Positions 52,960-63,719 of a DNA stretch of 64,000 nucleotides are shown here, piece by piece. The first letter of the stretch is position 1, and each line of letters starts with the position of its first letter. The translations under genes were made by a program, and so were the position numbers. The DNA is from Diospyros lotus (lineage: Eukaryota > Streptophyta > Magnoliopsida > Ericales > Ebenaceae): the NCBI RefSeq assembly GCF_014633365.1, contig NC_068352.1:19439310-19503309 (forward strand). Direction: 5' to 3'. Below the pieces are notes generated by a model. That model was not told where the DNA came from. It saw nothing but the letters and a program-made list of their open reading frames with translations, and ran no database searches.

Positions 52960-53780
52960 AGAAGGCCATTTCCTTGGAAAAAAATGGCTATTAAACAAGG
53001 CCTTAGAGTTTTTTTCTTCACATCCTTTATAGTCGTCTTCTTTACATTTGTCGTTGCCAAGCCAAGCATCACCAATCGTTACTTCTGTCTTCATCGTCCA
53101 TCGCCATAGTGCATCACCGACTGTTGTCGTCCTCTCTTCTTCCTCCATCGAGCTTTCCTATTTAGATTTGCAGATCCTTTGTCACCATTATTGCAAATCC
53201 CTCATCGTGAGCCACCAACCATTGCTAAAAGTTACAGACCATCATTGATCGTCGCAAACCCTTTAGTTTCCTTCAGCGACAATTCCTTTTTAGCTTCGTA
53301 GACCTATTACCACCGATTGTTACAGATCTTTGTCAATTGTGGCAAATTTGTCATCGACTGTCGTCGCCGTGAGTCTCCAACCTTTCTTTTTCAACTTTGT
53401 AGACCTTTTGACGACAATCATTGCAAATTTGTCGCCACCGTGAGTCGCCTCTTCAGCTTTGCTATCGTTTTTCGTTGCCAAAATGGATTTGTTTTGGCAA
53501 TTGTTTTTGATAAATTATCATGAATTTATTAGTTAATGTTTCTAATTTTTATTTTTTTTATTTTTAGTTAATGTTTTCAAGTAGAAAATTTTCTAATTTT
53601 AAACGCATTTTCTCGTTTTTTAAAGACTAAAATCGATTTCATATTTGACAAAAATGAACATGTTTTCCATTTTTCTTGAATTTTCTGTAGAAAAGAAAGC
53701 ATAGAAATAGAGATGAAAACTGAAGATGGAAAACAAAAAACATTTTAAACAAGTAAACAACCCCTAACTTTCTCTCATTT
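52960..53780. mobile_element. Possible second terminal-repeat element with GC-richer core
   Basis: The layout resembles 43565-44727: GC-richer core sequence with repeated TCGTCG, CCATCG and CACCGA phrases (53040-53470), followed by an AT-rich arm containing AAACGCATTTTCTCG (53602-53616). Terminal repeats were not matched, so this is a low-confidence call based on resemblance. Confidence 0.25.
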
Positions 53781-53884
53781 TTCTTCCATTCATTTTCTTT
53801 TATCAACCCTTCTTTCCTTTTCCCAATAAGGGAATTTGCAAACATTTTTTCTTCGACTTTTTTTACACATACTTGGCATTGACC

Positions 53885-54720
53885 TTGTTCTCGTTGAGCA
53901 TTAGTTACATATAGACAGTAAAGCTTGACCCATCACCCAAAAGCAAAGTATGCTCTCGACAAAAAATAAAGGGTTATATACAATGAGATAAATTAGTTAT
54001 TGGGTGTGGGATTCATCTATGAGGCTCAGACTTTGACATGGTTATCCAACATGGTTATGATAAACAAATCCAATGAAGATTGATGGATGTGTGTTGATTT
54101 CACTAACCTCAACAAGGCCTAAAGACCCATTTTTCTCCCGAAGGTAGATCAACTTATAGACGCTATGTCAAGAAATGTGATATGAGCTTCATGGATGCGT
54201 ACTAAGGGTATAATCAAATCCACATGGTTAGAGAAGATGAAGAATACATGATTTTCATCACTAATCGAGGGCTCTTCTACAACTGTGTTATGCCTTTCAA
54301 CTTGAAAAACATTGGCACCACATATCAACAGCTAGTAAATAAAATGTTCTATGCCCAAATTGGTAGAAATATAGAGGTGTATATAGATGACATTTTCACA
54401 TGAAGTACCCTACTTGAGGATATGACCCAAGATCTCCGAGAAACATTTACCACTTTGAGAAACTTTCGCATGTAGCTAAACCCTTGAAAATGCGCCTTCT
54501 GGGTTACAGTGGGAAAATTTCTAATAAATAAGGTAAATTGTTGGGGAATCAACGGTAAGCCTAAAAAAATTAGAGGTATAATAGAAGTATGTCCTCCTTG
54601 GAATGTCAATGAGGTCTAGTGTTTGGCTAAAAGAATACCTACACTTAGTTGGTTCATGTCCCAAGTTGTTGATCACTGTGAACCTTTTTTCAAAGCCTTA
54701 AAGATATTATAAGGATTCTA
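53885..54720 (+). pseudogene. Ty3/gypsy reverse transcriptase fragment, Tat/Athila-like
   Basis: Conserved RT blocks are readable in broken frames: CVDFTNLNKA (about 54088-54117), LPKVDQLIDAMS, FMDAY (near 54190), then FITNRGLFYNCVMPFNLKN, TYQQLVNKMFYAQIG and the catalytic YIDDIFT at about 54378-54400 (usual form YVDDM). Downstream LRNFRM and NPKCAFWV-like blocks follow with stops. Style matches the Tat/Athila group. It has no gag, integrase or LTR next to it. Confidence 0.85.
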
Positions 54721-54844
54721 ATAGACTGTGAACCATCGATCCGGAGGATAGGGCACTCTACCAGACCTACAAGGAACCTGTGGATGATTTTCCTAACTTG
54801 ATTCAGCTTGCTCAATAATTTGATTAGGTATTTGTGGAACAAAA

Positions 54845-55274
54845 GACCTTTTTTCTACTAAATCCATTTTTTCCCCATGTCACATTCCTAAATGAACTCT
54901 TCTTCCAAGAAGATAACATACCTGACAACCCTAACTCTTGGGTCAACTGAAAAATAGATATAATACCCTAAACTATCTTTAGGATATCCCACAAAAGTAC
55001 ATTTCTCAGATCTAGAATCCAACTTCTCTGTTCTCAACCTCTTCGCATAAACTAGGCAACCCTAAATCCTAAAATGCTTAAGACTCGGAGATTTCCCAAC
55101 CCATATCTCATATGGTGTGTTGAAACAGATTTAATTGGTACTCAATTTATCAAATAAATCGCAGTAAAAATAGCATAACCTCACAGTGAAATAGACAAAT
55201 CCATGTAGCTTAGCATAGAACAAACCAAGTCCAATAGGGTCATATTCCTACATTCAACTACACCATTCAACTGT
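54845..55274 (-). pseudogene. Ty1/copia relic: integrase C-terminus and linker to RT
   Basis: On the minus strand this reads TPQLNGVVECRN (about 55275-55240), SMLSYMDLSISL, FNTPYEIWVGKSPSLKHFRI and GCLVYAKRLR, then a linker with FVGYPKDSLGYYIY and FLEEEFI. These are the C-terminal integrase blocks of copia polyprotein. Stops interrupt it. It joins in frame to 56860 onward if the LTR between them is removed. Confidence 0.85.
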
Positions 55275-55279
55275 GGTGT

Positions 55280-56854
55280 TGATGAGAAGTTAATTTTTCT
55301 AAATTTTAATAAATTATATCCCTATTTTTTTTCTTATATTAATGTTTAATTTGAATAATTATGCACATTATGTACTATTGTCAAGATGATATGAAGAAAT
55401 TGACATTTGCCGAGTAATTGAAGATGTTAAAGAGAAAATCAGACGGCAAACGTTACTACTCAAAATCTAGTGTAATTAGGTCAACTATTCAATGGAGTCC
55501 AACCAAAGAAGGCCCAAGCATTTTAATTCCAAAGAAGGCCCAATCATTTTAATTCCAAGGAAGACCAAAATCCAAGATAAAGAAGACCCAAAACCCAACT
55601 TGTAAAAAATTTATTTTTTTAATTTTTAAATATATGTTTTATGAGTGCTTTATTAGGTGTGTTTTTTTTAGCTAAAATCTATTTAACTTTAGGTATGTGA
55701 GTACCCATTAGATATAATTATGTCTAGTTAAATAATTAAAATTGTGTGATTTGTATTGCATCTTGTGGGCTATAAATAGCTCACTTGGTTGCACTTGTAA
55801 GGGTGATTATTATTCTTGAATCAAAGCTTGTTTTCTTAGATTTTCTCTTTAAGAATTGCTTTTGTTCTCTCTTATTTTCTCTATTATTTTCTCTTGTAAT
55901 CTTACTTTCTTTCTTTTTTCTCTTGAATTCTTATGTCATTTATTGTTACTTTATTATCCATTGCCTAAATGATCGATTAATTTCTGTAATTTTAATTTTT
56001 GTCATTTAAATTCTGTTATTTAAATTACATCATTTAAATTCCTATCAATTAACTTTTAAATGGAGATGAGTAGCTAAATCCAATCTTGGATTAAGGCAAG
56101 GACAATGTCCAACGCCAATGATTCCCAAAGAAAGTTGCGCTTTAAATGAGTGACATTAATTTAAATTTCAGTATGAGTGTGTATTAATTATTGAGAAATC
56201 ACTAGGTTTGGATTGGAGCGTAAGCCTAACTTAGAGCTTTCATATCACGCATGGGAGTTACTAGAACTGGAAACGCCATCATACCCAAACCCAGATGATT
56301 AATTTAGTTGTTTTGTGTATTAATTGCAATCGAATTTATGATAGTTTCTTAAATTAGAATCCCGCATATCATGTATAGGGATTGCTTAAACTAGAACTAT
56401 CATCATCTCTAATTATATTTAATAACAAACCCTCATATTTGAAATTAAATTAAAGTTGCTAGTCTTTTCTGCTAAAAATTGGGGATCAATGGGTTGGTGC
56501 TGAAATTGTTTTAACTCAAATGCTATCCAATTTCATATTCTCACATTTAGCGTTTATTTCAACTTTTGCCTTGCTTTATTTCCTAGTATTTGTTATCTAA
56601 AAAATCCATAAAAAAAATCTTGTTGCCAATTTGTCCAAATGCGTGTGCACGTGTGTGACATTCTTTTTCTTTTGCCATAAATAAATCTATCAGTGGATGA
56701 CCTGGACTCATCTAGAAATATAAATTTAAATTTGGACTACAACTGTACTCGTACACTGATGAGTATAAATCTCTCACCAAAATAAAGAAAAATATATAAA
56801 AGTTTTATTGCATTTTTTTTATTGTGTTTTAATTGCAGGGTGAGAGTGCAGCCA
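55280..56854. mobile_element. Solo LTR, 1.58 kb, in the copia integrase
   Basis: TGATGAGAAGTTAATTTTTC opens and GTGCAGCCA closes it; perfect GGTGT duplications flank it (55275-55279 and 56855-56859). The integrase frame is continuous across the empty site. It contains pairs of near-repeated phrases (CAATCATTTTAATTCCAA twice at about 55510-55560; two similar blocks near 56240 and 56370). Blocks near 56695-56780 (GGACTCATCTAGAAATATAA) look like the tail of plant gypsy LTRs by memory. Confidence 0.85.
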
Positions 56855-56859
56855 GGTGT

Positions 56860-57745
56860 GTAAGAAGGAGTCAACTGTGAAATTATATCACAAGCCTTAA
56901 GATAATCAATAAACTTAGTACTCAAGTATTCACCTCCTCGATCTGATCAAATGATCTTAATACTTTTTCCTGTGTGGTTTTCTACTTCAGTCTTGAATAC
57001 TTTGAACTTTTCAAATACTTTTAGACTTGTACTTCATTAAGTACACGTAACTATATCGTAACAAATAATCCGTAAAAGTTACAAAGTAGAGATAACCGCC
57101 CTAAGCCATAACTTTTATGGGCCCACATACATCTGAATGTATCAATCTTAACAATTCAATAGCCTTTTTCCTTTTTTAACAAAATGAGACTTATTTATTT
57201 TCCTAAAAATAGATGACTCACAAGTTGGCCCAAGTTCAACACACAAATCACATATAAAACCTTGATGAGCCAACTTCATAAGCCTACTTTCACCGATATG
57301 ACCTAACCTATGGTGCCACAACTTTTTGGGATTAATTTGATTACCCCAAGAACACTTCTCTTCTAATGTAGTATTAGGTTTAGCAACTATTTGCTGACTA
57401 TATTCACATGGATGTGTTTTCAAGAAATATAGACTGTTTATTAGTACAACTTTGCCCACATAGACGTTATCAAACATAATCAAACATTCATTACATGCAA
57501 AAGAAAATGTATAATTGTGACTTACAAGCTGTGGAATTGAAACACCATTCCAAATCACATTCGGTATATATAAATAGTCATATAAAACCAGTACATGCCC
57601 AAAAGGTAAAAATATAAAAATAGTTCCTATGGCCAATGCAACAACACTTGACCCATTGCCAACCCACAAAACCACTTTACACTTGCTAAGCGCCCTACTT
57701 TGATAATGTTGTTGCCAAAAATACAACAATCAAAATTTGTAATGT
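56860..57745 (-). pseudogene. Ty1/copia relic: protease end, pre-integrase domain and integrase
   Basis: The longest frame (57148-57729) reads VLWVGNGSSVVALAIGTI, the protease-adjacent segment, LYDYLYIPNVIWN, then the pre-integrase zinc finger region with LWHHRLGHIGESRLMKL, in which the His-His pair and GFICDLC provide the finger residues. The integrase continues to 56860 with LIHSDVCGPIK (about 57148-57110) and, in another frame, FIDYLKACDIISQLTPSY. Frameshifts at about 57148 and 56930 disable it. Confidence 0.88.
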
Positions 57746-58690
57746 GGGTATGTTGGAGTTACAACAGAGCGAGACAAATAGTTGGTAGGTGTCTACTTGT
57801 GGAAATGTACGTTGGGTAGCACTGATCTCGAATTATCAGGCCGAAGTCTCCAATATGCCTTTGGGGGTATTTTCGATATTGAATTATTCCATCCGGGAGT
57901 AGCCTCCTGTGTGTTTAGGGCATAACTGCACTCATAAGAACAAGTTAAAAGGCACGCGGGGATTTCTCACCCGTGTATGCCTTCCGATGCTGAAGTCAGT
58001 ACATGGCGGAAAATAGTGCAATAAATAAATAGTGTCATTAATGAATATAAAATAGATGTACCTTTCCAGCTAAGGAATGGACTAGTTGTAGTATTTTACT
58101 AGAAATTAGGGACAAACATGCATGTCATGAACACTCGGATTGGCTTAAGATGAATCCCCTCCGGAGGACTGAATAGCCTAGGGAGTTCTCCGGGAAAAAG
58201 TGCATTTTACGACGAGTTACCGAGTAGGTTCTTGGCCTCTAAGAGGCCTATCCGAACAAAGTTTCGGGTGATCAGAGGATGTATCCAAACATTATTTATT
58301 ATTCGGTATCTATCCTATTACTTTTGAGAGGGATTATTCCCTATTGAAGATTATAAGACGTTGTATAATATTTGGGGATTTCTCGCATACTTTTACTGAG
58401 AAGGAGGGTTTAAGGGTAGCCATGTGGCCTGACCAAGAGGGCCCACATGGCTTTGCATGCTTGCAGAAGTCATTAAATGTGTCCGGTAAGTTTTAGGGTG
58501 ATTAAGAGCTTTTTGAGAAATTTTGGGGTCCAAGCATAGTTTGGGAAACTTGGAGTAGGATTAGTATAACAATAACATGCGCACACAAGATAAAGAGGAG
58601 GCTTGCAGCTCGGTTGGTCTACGCGCACGCAGGGAACCTGGGATCAAAATGGGGGAAGGAATGCATATGTTGGGATTAATTTTTCAGCGT

Positions 58691-58910
58691 GACACGTGGT
58701 AGCTTATGGGCACGCCATGTGGCAGTAAGTGGAGAGGTTTGGTGGAGACACATGGCAACACATAGAGAGGACACGTGGCAAAAGCGAAAAGGTGAATGGG
58801 TGTCTCGAAGAGGCTATCTCGGGGGACACGTGACAGCATGCGGAAAGGCCACACAACGCTATGTGGAAATAAGGTGCTCGAGAAGGAAATGGGACCTGAC
58901 ACATGGCGGT
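58691..58910. repeat. Array of CACGTG / CATGTG (G-box-like) motifs
   Basis: GACACGTGGT (58691), GCCATGTGGCA (about 58714), GACACATGGCA (58746), GACACGTGGCA (58770), GACACGTGACA (58825), CTATGTGG (58859) and GACACATGGCGG (58898) occur within 220 bp. Two more CATGTGG/CACATGG copies lie near 58419 and 58444. CACGTG is the plant G-box core; whether these are used is unknown. Confidence 0.75.
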
Positions 58911-58929
58911 ATGCGGAAAGAAGTCTCTT

Positions 58930-59150
58930 TGAAAGAATTGGGAAATTGCACATTGTTCTAGAAATAAATAACAGAGTGCTCTATAAAGAATAAGGAAATC
59001 GCACATTGTTCTGTAAAGAAATTACACACTATTTCGGAAAGAATACGAAAATTGCACATTCTTTTGAAAAGAAATTACATAGTGTTCTGGAAAGAATAGA
59101 AAAATTGCACATTGTTCCGAAAAGAAATTAATAACTCTCTTGAGAAGAAA
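58930..59150. repeat. Tandem repeat, 53-bp unit, four copies
   Basis: The phrase ATTGCACATTGTTCT (with variants) starts at 58945, 58998, 59051 and 59104, exactly 53 bp apart each time. Units also share GAAAGAA(A/T) and ACA(G/T)AGTG-like segments and decay at both ends. Confidence 0.9.
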
Positions 59151-60065
59151 TAAAATAGTCTTTTGAAAAGAAATAAAAACATTGTTTTGGGAAGAAAATT
59201 ACAGTCTTTCAAAAAGAAAAATCCAACCCCTTATGAATTATGCCAAAAGCCTTGTTCATTTACTATGTTATTTATAAGGAAATGTGCAACATTCTTCCTT
59301 GGACAATTTTACCACTAAAATCATGAATATTTGCATTATAAGTATTATTAATTATTTTCTTACTATTTATTCATGATTTATTCTTGAAAAAAATGCTCCA
59401 CTTGGAATTACTTATTAGAAATACTCCCACTTGGATTTATTAATTAAAAACATCCTTAGGTGGATGGTTGAATATTCTATGACATAACAGACTAAGATCT
59501 TGCGCAGACAAACAAATATGAGAAATAGTGCCAAAATCCATAATCTAAGAAGAAGGGTATCAACTAATCAAAATATTACTTAAAAAAAAAAACATAGAAG
59601 AAAAAATACCTTAACCCTCCGAGCGCTTTCCCTTAAAGCTCCTCAGATAGTCTAGGCAGTTCCTCTTCTAGTATCCCTTCTGACTGCAAAAGTAATAATT
59701 AACCTTACTCTAAACCTCCTTACCCTTTGTCTTTATTTGACAACCATCCTTGTTGGCTCGAAGAACATTTCTCCTTCTCTTCCTAGATTTAGGTTTCTTC
59801 TGGAAAGAAGACGAGACAACAATAAAAACTCATTTTATACCTTTTCCCTTTCATTCGTGATTGGGTGGTTATTAACATATTTAATAACTCAGGAGAGAAC
59901 ACTCAATCTTATTCATATAAAAATAAGTAATAAAGGAAGAGACAAAATCTAACGACGATTGTAAGATAAGATCAGTCTAGAGTTAAGTGTTCATTAATAA
60001 TTTCAAGGCATCCAGCTGACCAATCATATTGATCATGCTAATGATATGGTTTCTGACATTTGAAC

Positions 60066-60292
60066 TGTAATACCCCAAGAGCCCAGAGAAGGGTAGTATA
60101 TATCGAGGATAAGTAAGGAAAGAAAATAATACTAGCTGGATACCTTTTGGGCTGAATGTAGGCAAGGAACTCTCAAGTTAAGCGTGTTTGAGCTGGGGAA
60201 GCTCAAGGATGGGTGACCTCTTGGGAAGTTCGCGTAGGCCCAACAGGATAAGTTGTTCTGGTGCTTCTTATCGCTCGATGTAGGATGTTACA
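60066..60292 (+). mobile_element. Cassandra-type TRIM solo LTR carrying 5S rRNA sequence, 227 bp
   Basis: TGTAATACCCCAAGAG opens and GTAGGATGTTACA closes the element, flanked by perfect TGAAC duplications (60061-60065 and 60293-60297). Its centre matches plant 5S rRNA. Cassandra elements are the known TRIM family with 5S sequence inside a short LTR, and the size fits. The internal region and second LTR are absent, so it is a solo LTR. It sits in the copia gag. Confidence 0.92.
60166..60241 (+). other. 5S rRNA-derived segment with pol III internal promoter blocks
   Basis: AAGTTAAGCGTGTTTGAGC (about 60176-60194) matches the box A region of plant 5S genes (AAGTTAAGCGTGCTTGGGC) with two changes, and AGGATGGGTGACCTCTTGGG (60206-60225) matches box C with one change. 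The 5' half of 5S is missing, so this is not a 5S gene. Confidence 0.88.
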
Positions 60293-60560
60293 TGAACCCT
60301 CAAGAATTTGGGCCCAAAACACCTTCTTCGATATCTCATACTGAGTTGTTTGACTATGTTAGCTAAAGAGGTCCTTGACATGCTGTATCATGCTCGCAAC
60401 ACTCACGAAGTGCTCAAGCTGATGCAACAAATTATTGAACATCGATGAGAGAATATAGTTACAGGTTCTTGTGTCATGTTCTTTCAAAATCTCCCAAGTG
60501 ATAATCTCCTCCTCAATTGCAGTTAGAGGAATTTCAGTAGGTAGTATATAGGACAAAGTG

Positions 60561-61560
60561 TCATCTATTTTTTCATATTAAGCACTATTTTAGACTTCGA
60601 AATCAGTCAGAAAAATTAAAGCCAGTAAGCCTATTGATTTTTAAAATACAAGTTAGCAGATTTAAACCTATCATTTTATCTGTAGAAAATAAATAGATAT
60701 ATTAGTTTGCATCTTTGTAAAACTCCATTTAATTAAGGACTTTTGATTAAATGGGCACTCCTACTAAATTTTTTGAATCTTGCACTTCTCATACAGCAAA
60801 AGCGATTCTTATACAAAATCCAATAGCGGGTGGTCGAATTCTCTTTTATAAAAATACCCCTCATATTTACAGTTTTTTGAAATACTTTCACAATTGAGTA
60901 GACAACACTTGCCACCACATCATATATGGAACTCGACCTTTAGCTTCTAACCTATCATAAACCTCACATTTATAGTTTTTTTATCTAATGGATTAGTTAG
61001 ATCCCACCCACTATTTGGCTAAGTGGAATGAATTGAATATCACCATCCCTCACATTTTAATTACTTGATTAGGTGATACCCATTGAACACCGTCCCATGT
61101 CATGGATAATAGGAGAAATCAAATAATCTTTCATAAAATACACCATCACATTTTAGTTTTTTAGATACACTCAATCAGATTGATGGACCCTATGATAGTG
61201 GAAAGCCACAATAAATCTGATTTATTGTTTTGATCTAATATTAATTTTATGGAAAGATTTTTGGGTTTCTTATTTTAAAGTCTCATTAGATTTCATCACT
61301 CATTCCATCACATGACTATTATATAATAAAATAAACAATAAATTAACCAGGTTGACCATGGGCTTTTTCATAGAATAAACTCGAGGCTTTAGAATTTAAA
61401 CTATGCCACACATCAACTCCTTGATGGACTATTGCTTCACTGCTTTTGTTGCGATCAACTCGTTGATGCCGTCTTCAATTTACAACTTTTGTAAAATAAA
61501 GACTAAAAGAAGCTACTAGAAGTTTATGTCTCAGTATATACCCGAATGAATTAATTATTA
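60561..61560. other. AT-rich non-coding stretch
   Basis: No gene or terminal repeat is supported. Several short blocks in 60950-61150 resemble each other (CACATTTATAG, CACATTTTAGTT), perhaps old repeat debris. Confidence 0.4.
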
Positions 61561-61573
61561 CAAATTTGAATTA

Positions 61574-61884
61574 AATCAAATGAAGCCCTATAACATTCAT
61601 TCACACCAAGCCCATGCTCATTTTGTACATACATCCACTTCCACTATTTCAAAACAATTTTGAAAACATTTATCTTGCATATGTCAAATAATACAATCAG
61701 ATATCCAAACATGCATATCTAAATTCCCATATTAATGTTCAATGTGAATTACTGCATAACCATAAAAACGAAGCAATTAGAACATGCTGTCTAGCTGTCG
61801 AAATTGGCATGCCGATTAAATGTAATATTTGATACATACATCTGCGCGTATGTATTAAATACCAAGCTGATGCTCTGATACCAC
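61574..61884 (-). mobile_element. LTR-retroelement leader with primer-binding site (copy 2)
   Basis: TGGTATCAGAGC lies on the minus strand at 61883-61872, a perfect initiator-tRNA primer site, one base beyond the LTR end. The leader downstream, to about 61574, matches 1225-1533. Confidence 0.75.
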
Positions 61885-63640
61885 TGAAGGGAATCAAATG
61901 TAGGGCGATACAGACAAAAATAAATTTTTTACCATGTATTAGATACACGCAACATAATATAATATACACGTCATACATAACTTGGGTATTTAAACAACAC
62001 GTATATTCAACAATTAAATATAAATAAATTCATACATGTTGTTCGATGTAAGGTTAGGGTATAGAAACAATTTCTATACTAAGACCTTATCCACCTCACG
62101 TTGTGGTGGTCTTAGTCTGTCCACACCTAGTATGTAGTAAAGTACTGTTTTGATCACCTCTTCCCGTGTTCGACATAAAGGATCTGCGTATAACTGGTGC
62201 TCGCGTCTCAAAATTTTAAATGTAACAATTACACGTAAAATATTTATGGTAGTTGAAGAATTTTAAAGGAAGAAAAATAAGAAGAAAAGAATAGCAACGT
62301 AGAGAGAGAGAGAGAGAGAGAGAGAAGTAAAAGGGCCTCCCATTTTCTTCTTCCTTCTCCTATTTTCTTTCTTTTCCCAATTCCAATAAATTCTTCAATT
62401 TGTCGCCCCCCTTAATAATTGACAAATCATTCAATTTGCTATGTATTACGCACTATATGCACTAGGCATTATGCATTTTAACTATGCACTATTGGCAGGG
62501 GGTCAAGGGTCAACTTTTAACCAATCACTTCCAGAGATATTTTGGACACACGATGTCGATACTAAATGCAATAATATATGATGTATGACTTTCTAGATTC
62601 ACTATCCATTAGCAATTAAAAAACACTAAAATCCTTTTCGGTATTAGTTAACCCTTTGACCTATCACCGAAACTTCTCCAAATCCCAATGACATTATGAG
62701 AGTTTCTGAATAGTGCCTAACAGCAGTTTAGGACAGTATAGGTGATAATGAAGTCTCACTTCAAGTGAATCTATTATAGTTGACGATTATAGTATGTTAT
62801 AATCCTTCCATCACCTAACGTCCCAATTGAGTGAGATCCATCGAGTGACAAACTCACAAACTCAGTAACTATGTGTCAGACCTCATTAATGTGATCATAT
62901 GACACCTTAGAAAACACATTTCTTGATTTTCAATATGCCTTGGTTAGGGATTGTCCCGTCACATTAATAGAAGATCACATAGAACGTTTACCCCATCAAA
63001 TATCAGCGAGAGCGACAGATCTTATTCCCAACACCTATCTCCATATACCAGTAATATGAAACCACATAGATGAATGTTCCCACCTCCCAATTAGATGGTT
63101 CGGCTCATTAGTGAATCACGCACACCAATACACAAAACAACTGTGTTGGTTCAAGTCTAAGGATCAACACACCATCGTAACTTGATAACACGACTATTAT
63201 TCACCAGGCCATGTGGTCAGTCATCGGCGTCACATTTGGCTGATCGTTCCCCAACGACCACCTATAAGGTCTACTAGCGACATCTTATGTCATATGGTGT
63301 GTGACACATAATCCTCTCATCGGTATCCTCGTACCGAACGAGGTAGTAACCTTTGTGCTAGTCCATACTCGATTAATCGGAGTCCCCATCCAAAGAATCT
63401 AAGGACTAAGAATAGTTTAAGAAGTTTTGTTACTAGAGAATTTTGTCATACAATCTCAACACCTTGAGGATAAGATTCTCACACAGAAAATTTAGGGACT
63501 TATTCATATAATTGATTGGAGAAAATATGAATGAAAAAAACCTTACTTTTTATTGATTTATAAAAAAATACAATTAATGCATTAAAAACAAGTATACTAA
63601 ATGTCATTTAAATCTAACATGAGGGCACACAACACTAACA
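61885..63640 (-). mobile_element. LTR of a retroelement, 1756 bp (copy 2 of the 1547-3325 family)
   Basis: On the minus strand it starts TGTTAGTGTTGTGTGCCC at 63640 and ends CCCTTCA at 61885, one base before the primer-binding site. It aligns end to end with 1547-3325 in the same orientation. A 26-bp AG microsatellite (62301-62326) is present only here. Without gag or pol the superfamily is uncertain. Confidence 0.78.
62301..62326. repeat. (AG)n microsatellite
   Basis: Thirteen uninterrupted AG units within the LTR; the corresponding place in the first copy (about 1955-1970) has only short GA runs. Confidence 0.95.
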
Positions 63641-63719
63641 GTATATCTTACGTACCGATACATAAGACAATCATTTTGCTTCGAGTTAAAGAATTAGTTA
63701 TAGAATCACAACCGATAAA

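Larger units (their letters stand above)
57751..59489. mobile_element. Unassigned insert of about 1.74 kb in the copia protease
   Basis: The copia protease is split here: its N-terminal block lies beyond 59489 and its continuation below 57745. The insert starts near TGTTGGAGTTACAAC and could end near CATAACA; the five-base flanks GGGTA and GACTA match only partly, so the limits are tentative. It contains a 53-bp tandem repeat, a CACGTG-rich array and the phrase CCTTCCGATGCTGAAGTCAG (about 57980-57999), which occurs in plant gypsy LTRs by memory. Confidence 0.5.
59490..60557 (-). pseudogene. Ty1/copia relic: gag with zinc knuckle and protease start
   Basis: Minus-strand gag reads VLPTEIP-like MSYILPTEIPLTAIEEEII, then KEHDTRTCNYILSSMFNNL and SMIQHVKDLF (60556-60359), then YEISKKVFWAQI (about 60340-60305). 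After a small LTR (60066-60292) it continues VRNHIISMINMIGQLDALK. A basic segment KKPKSRKRRRN follows and a decayed zinc knuckle NYYFCSQKGY-stop-KRNCLDYL (about 59710-59645), where the first Cys is lost. The protease start TISHICLSAQDL is near 59525-59490. The order gag, knuckle, protease, integrase down to 54845 shows one copia element about 5.7 kb long before accounting for inserts. Confidence 0.82.

Noticed and set aside
60166..60241. Functional 5S rRNA gene
   Set aside because: Only the 3' two thirds is present, within a short LTR with target duplications, so it is a Cassandra-type retroelement part.
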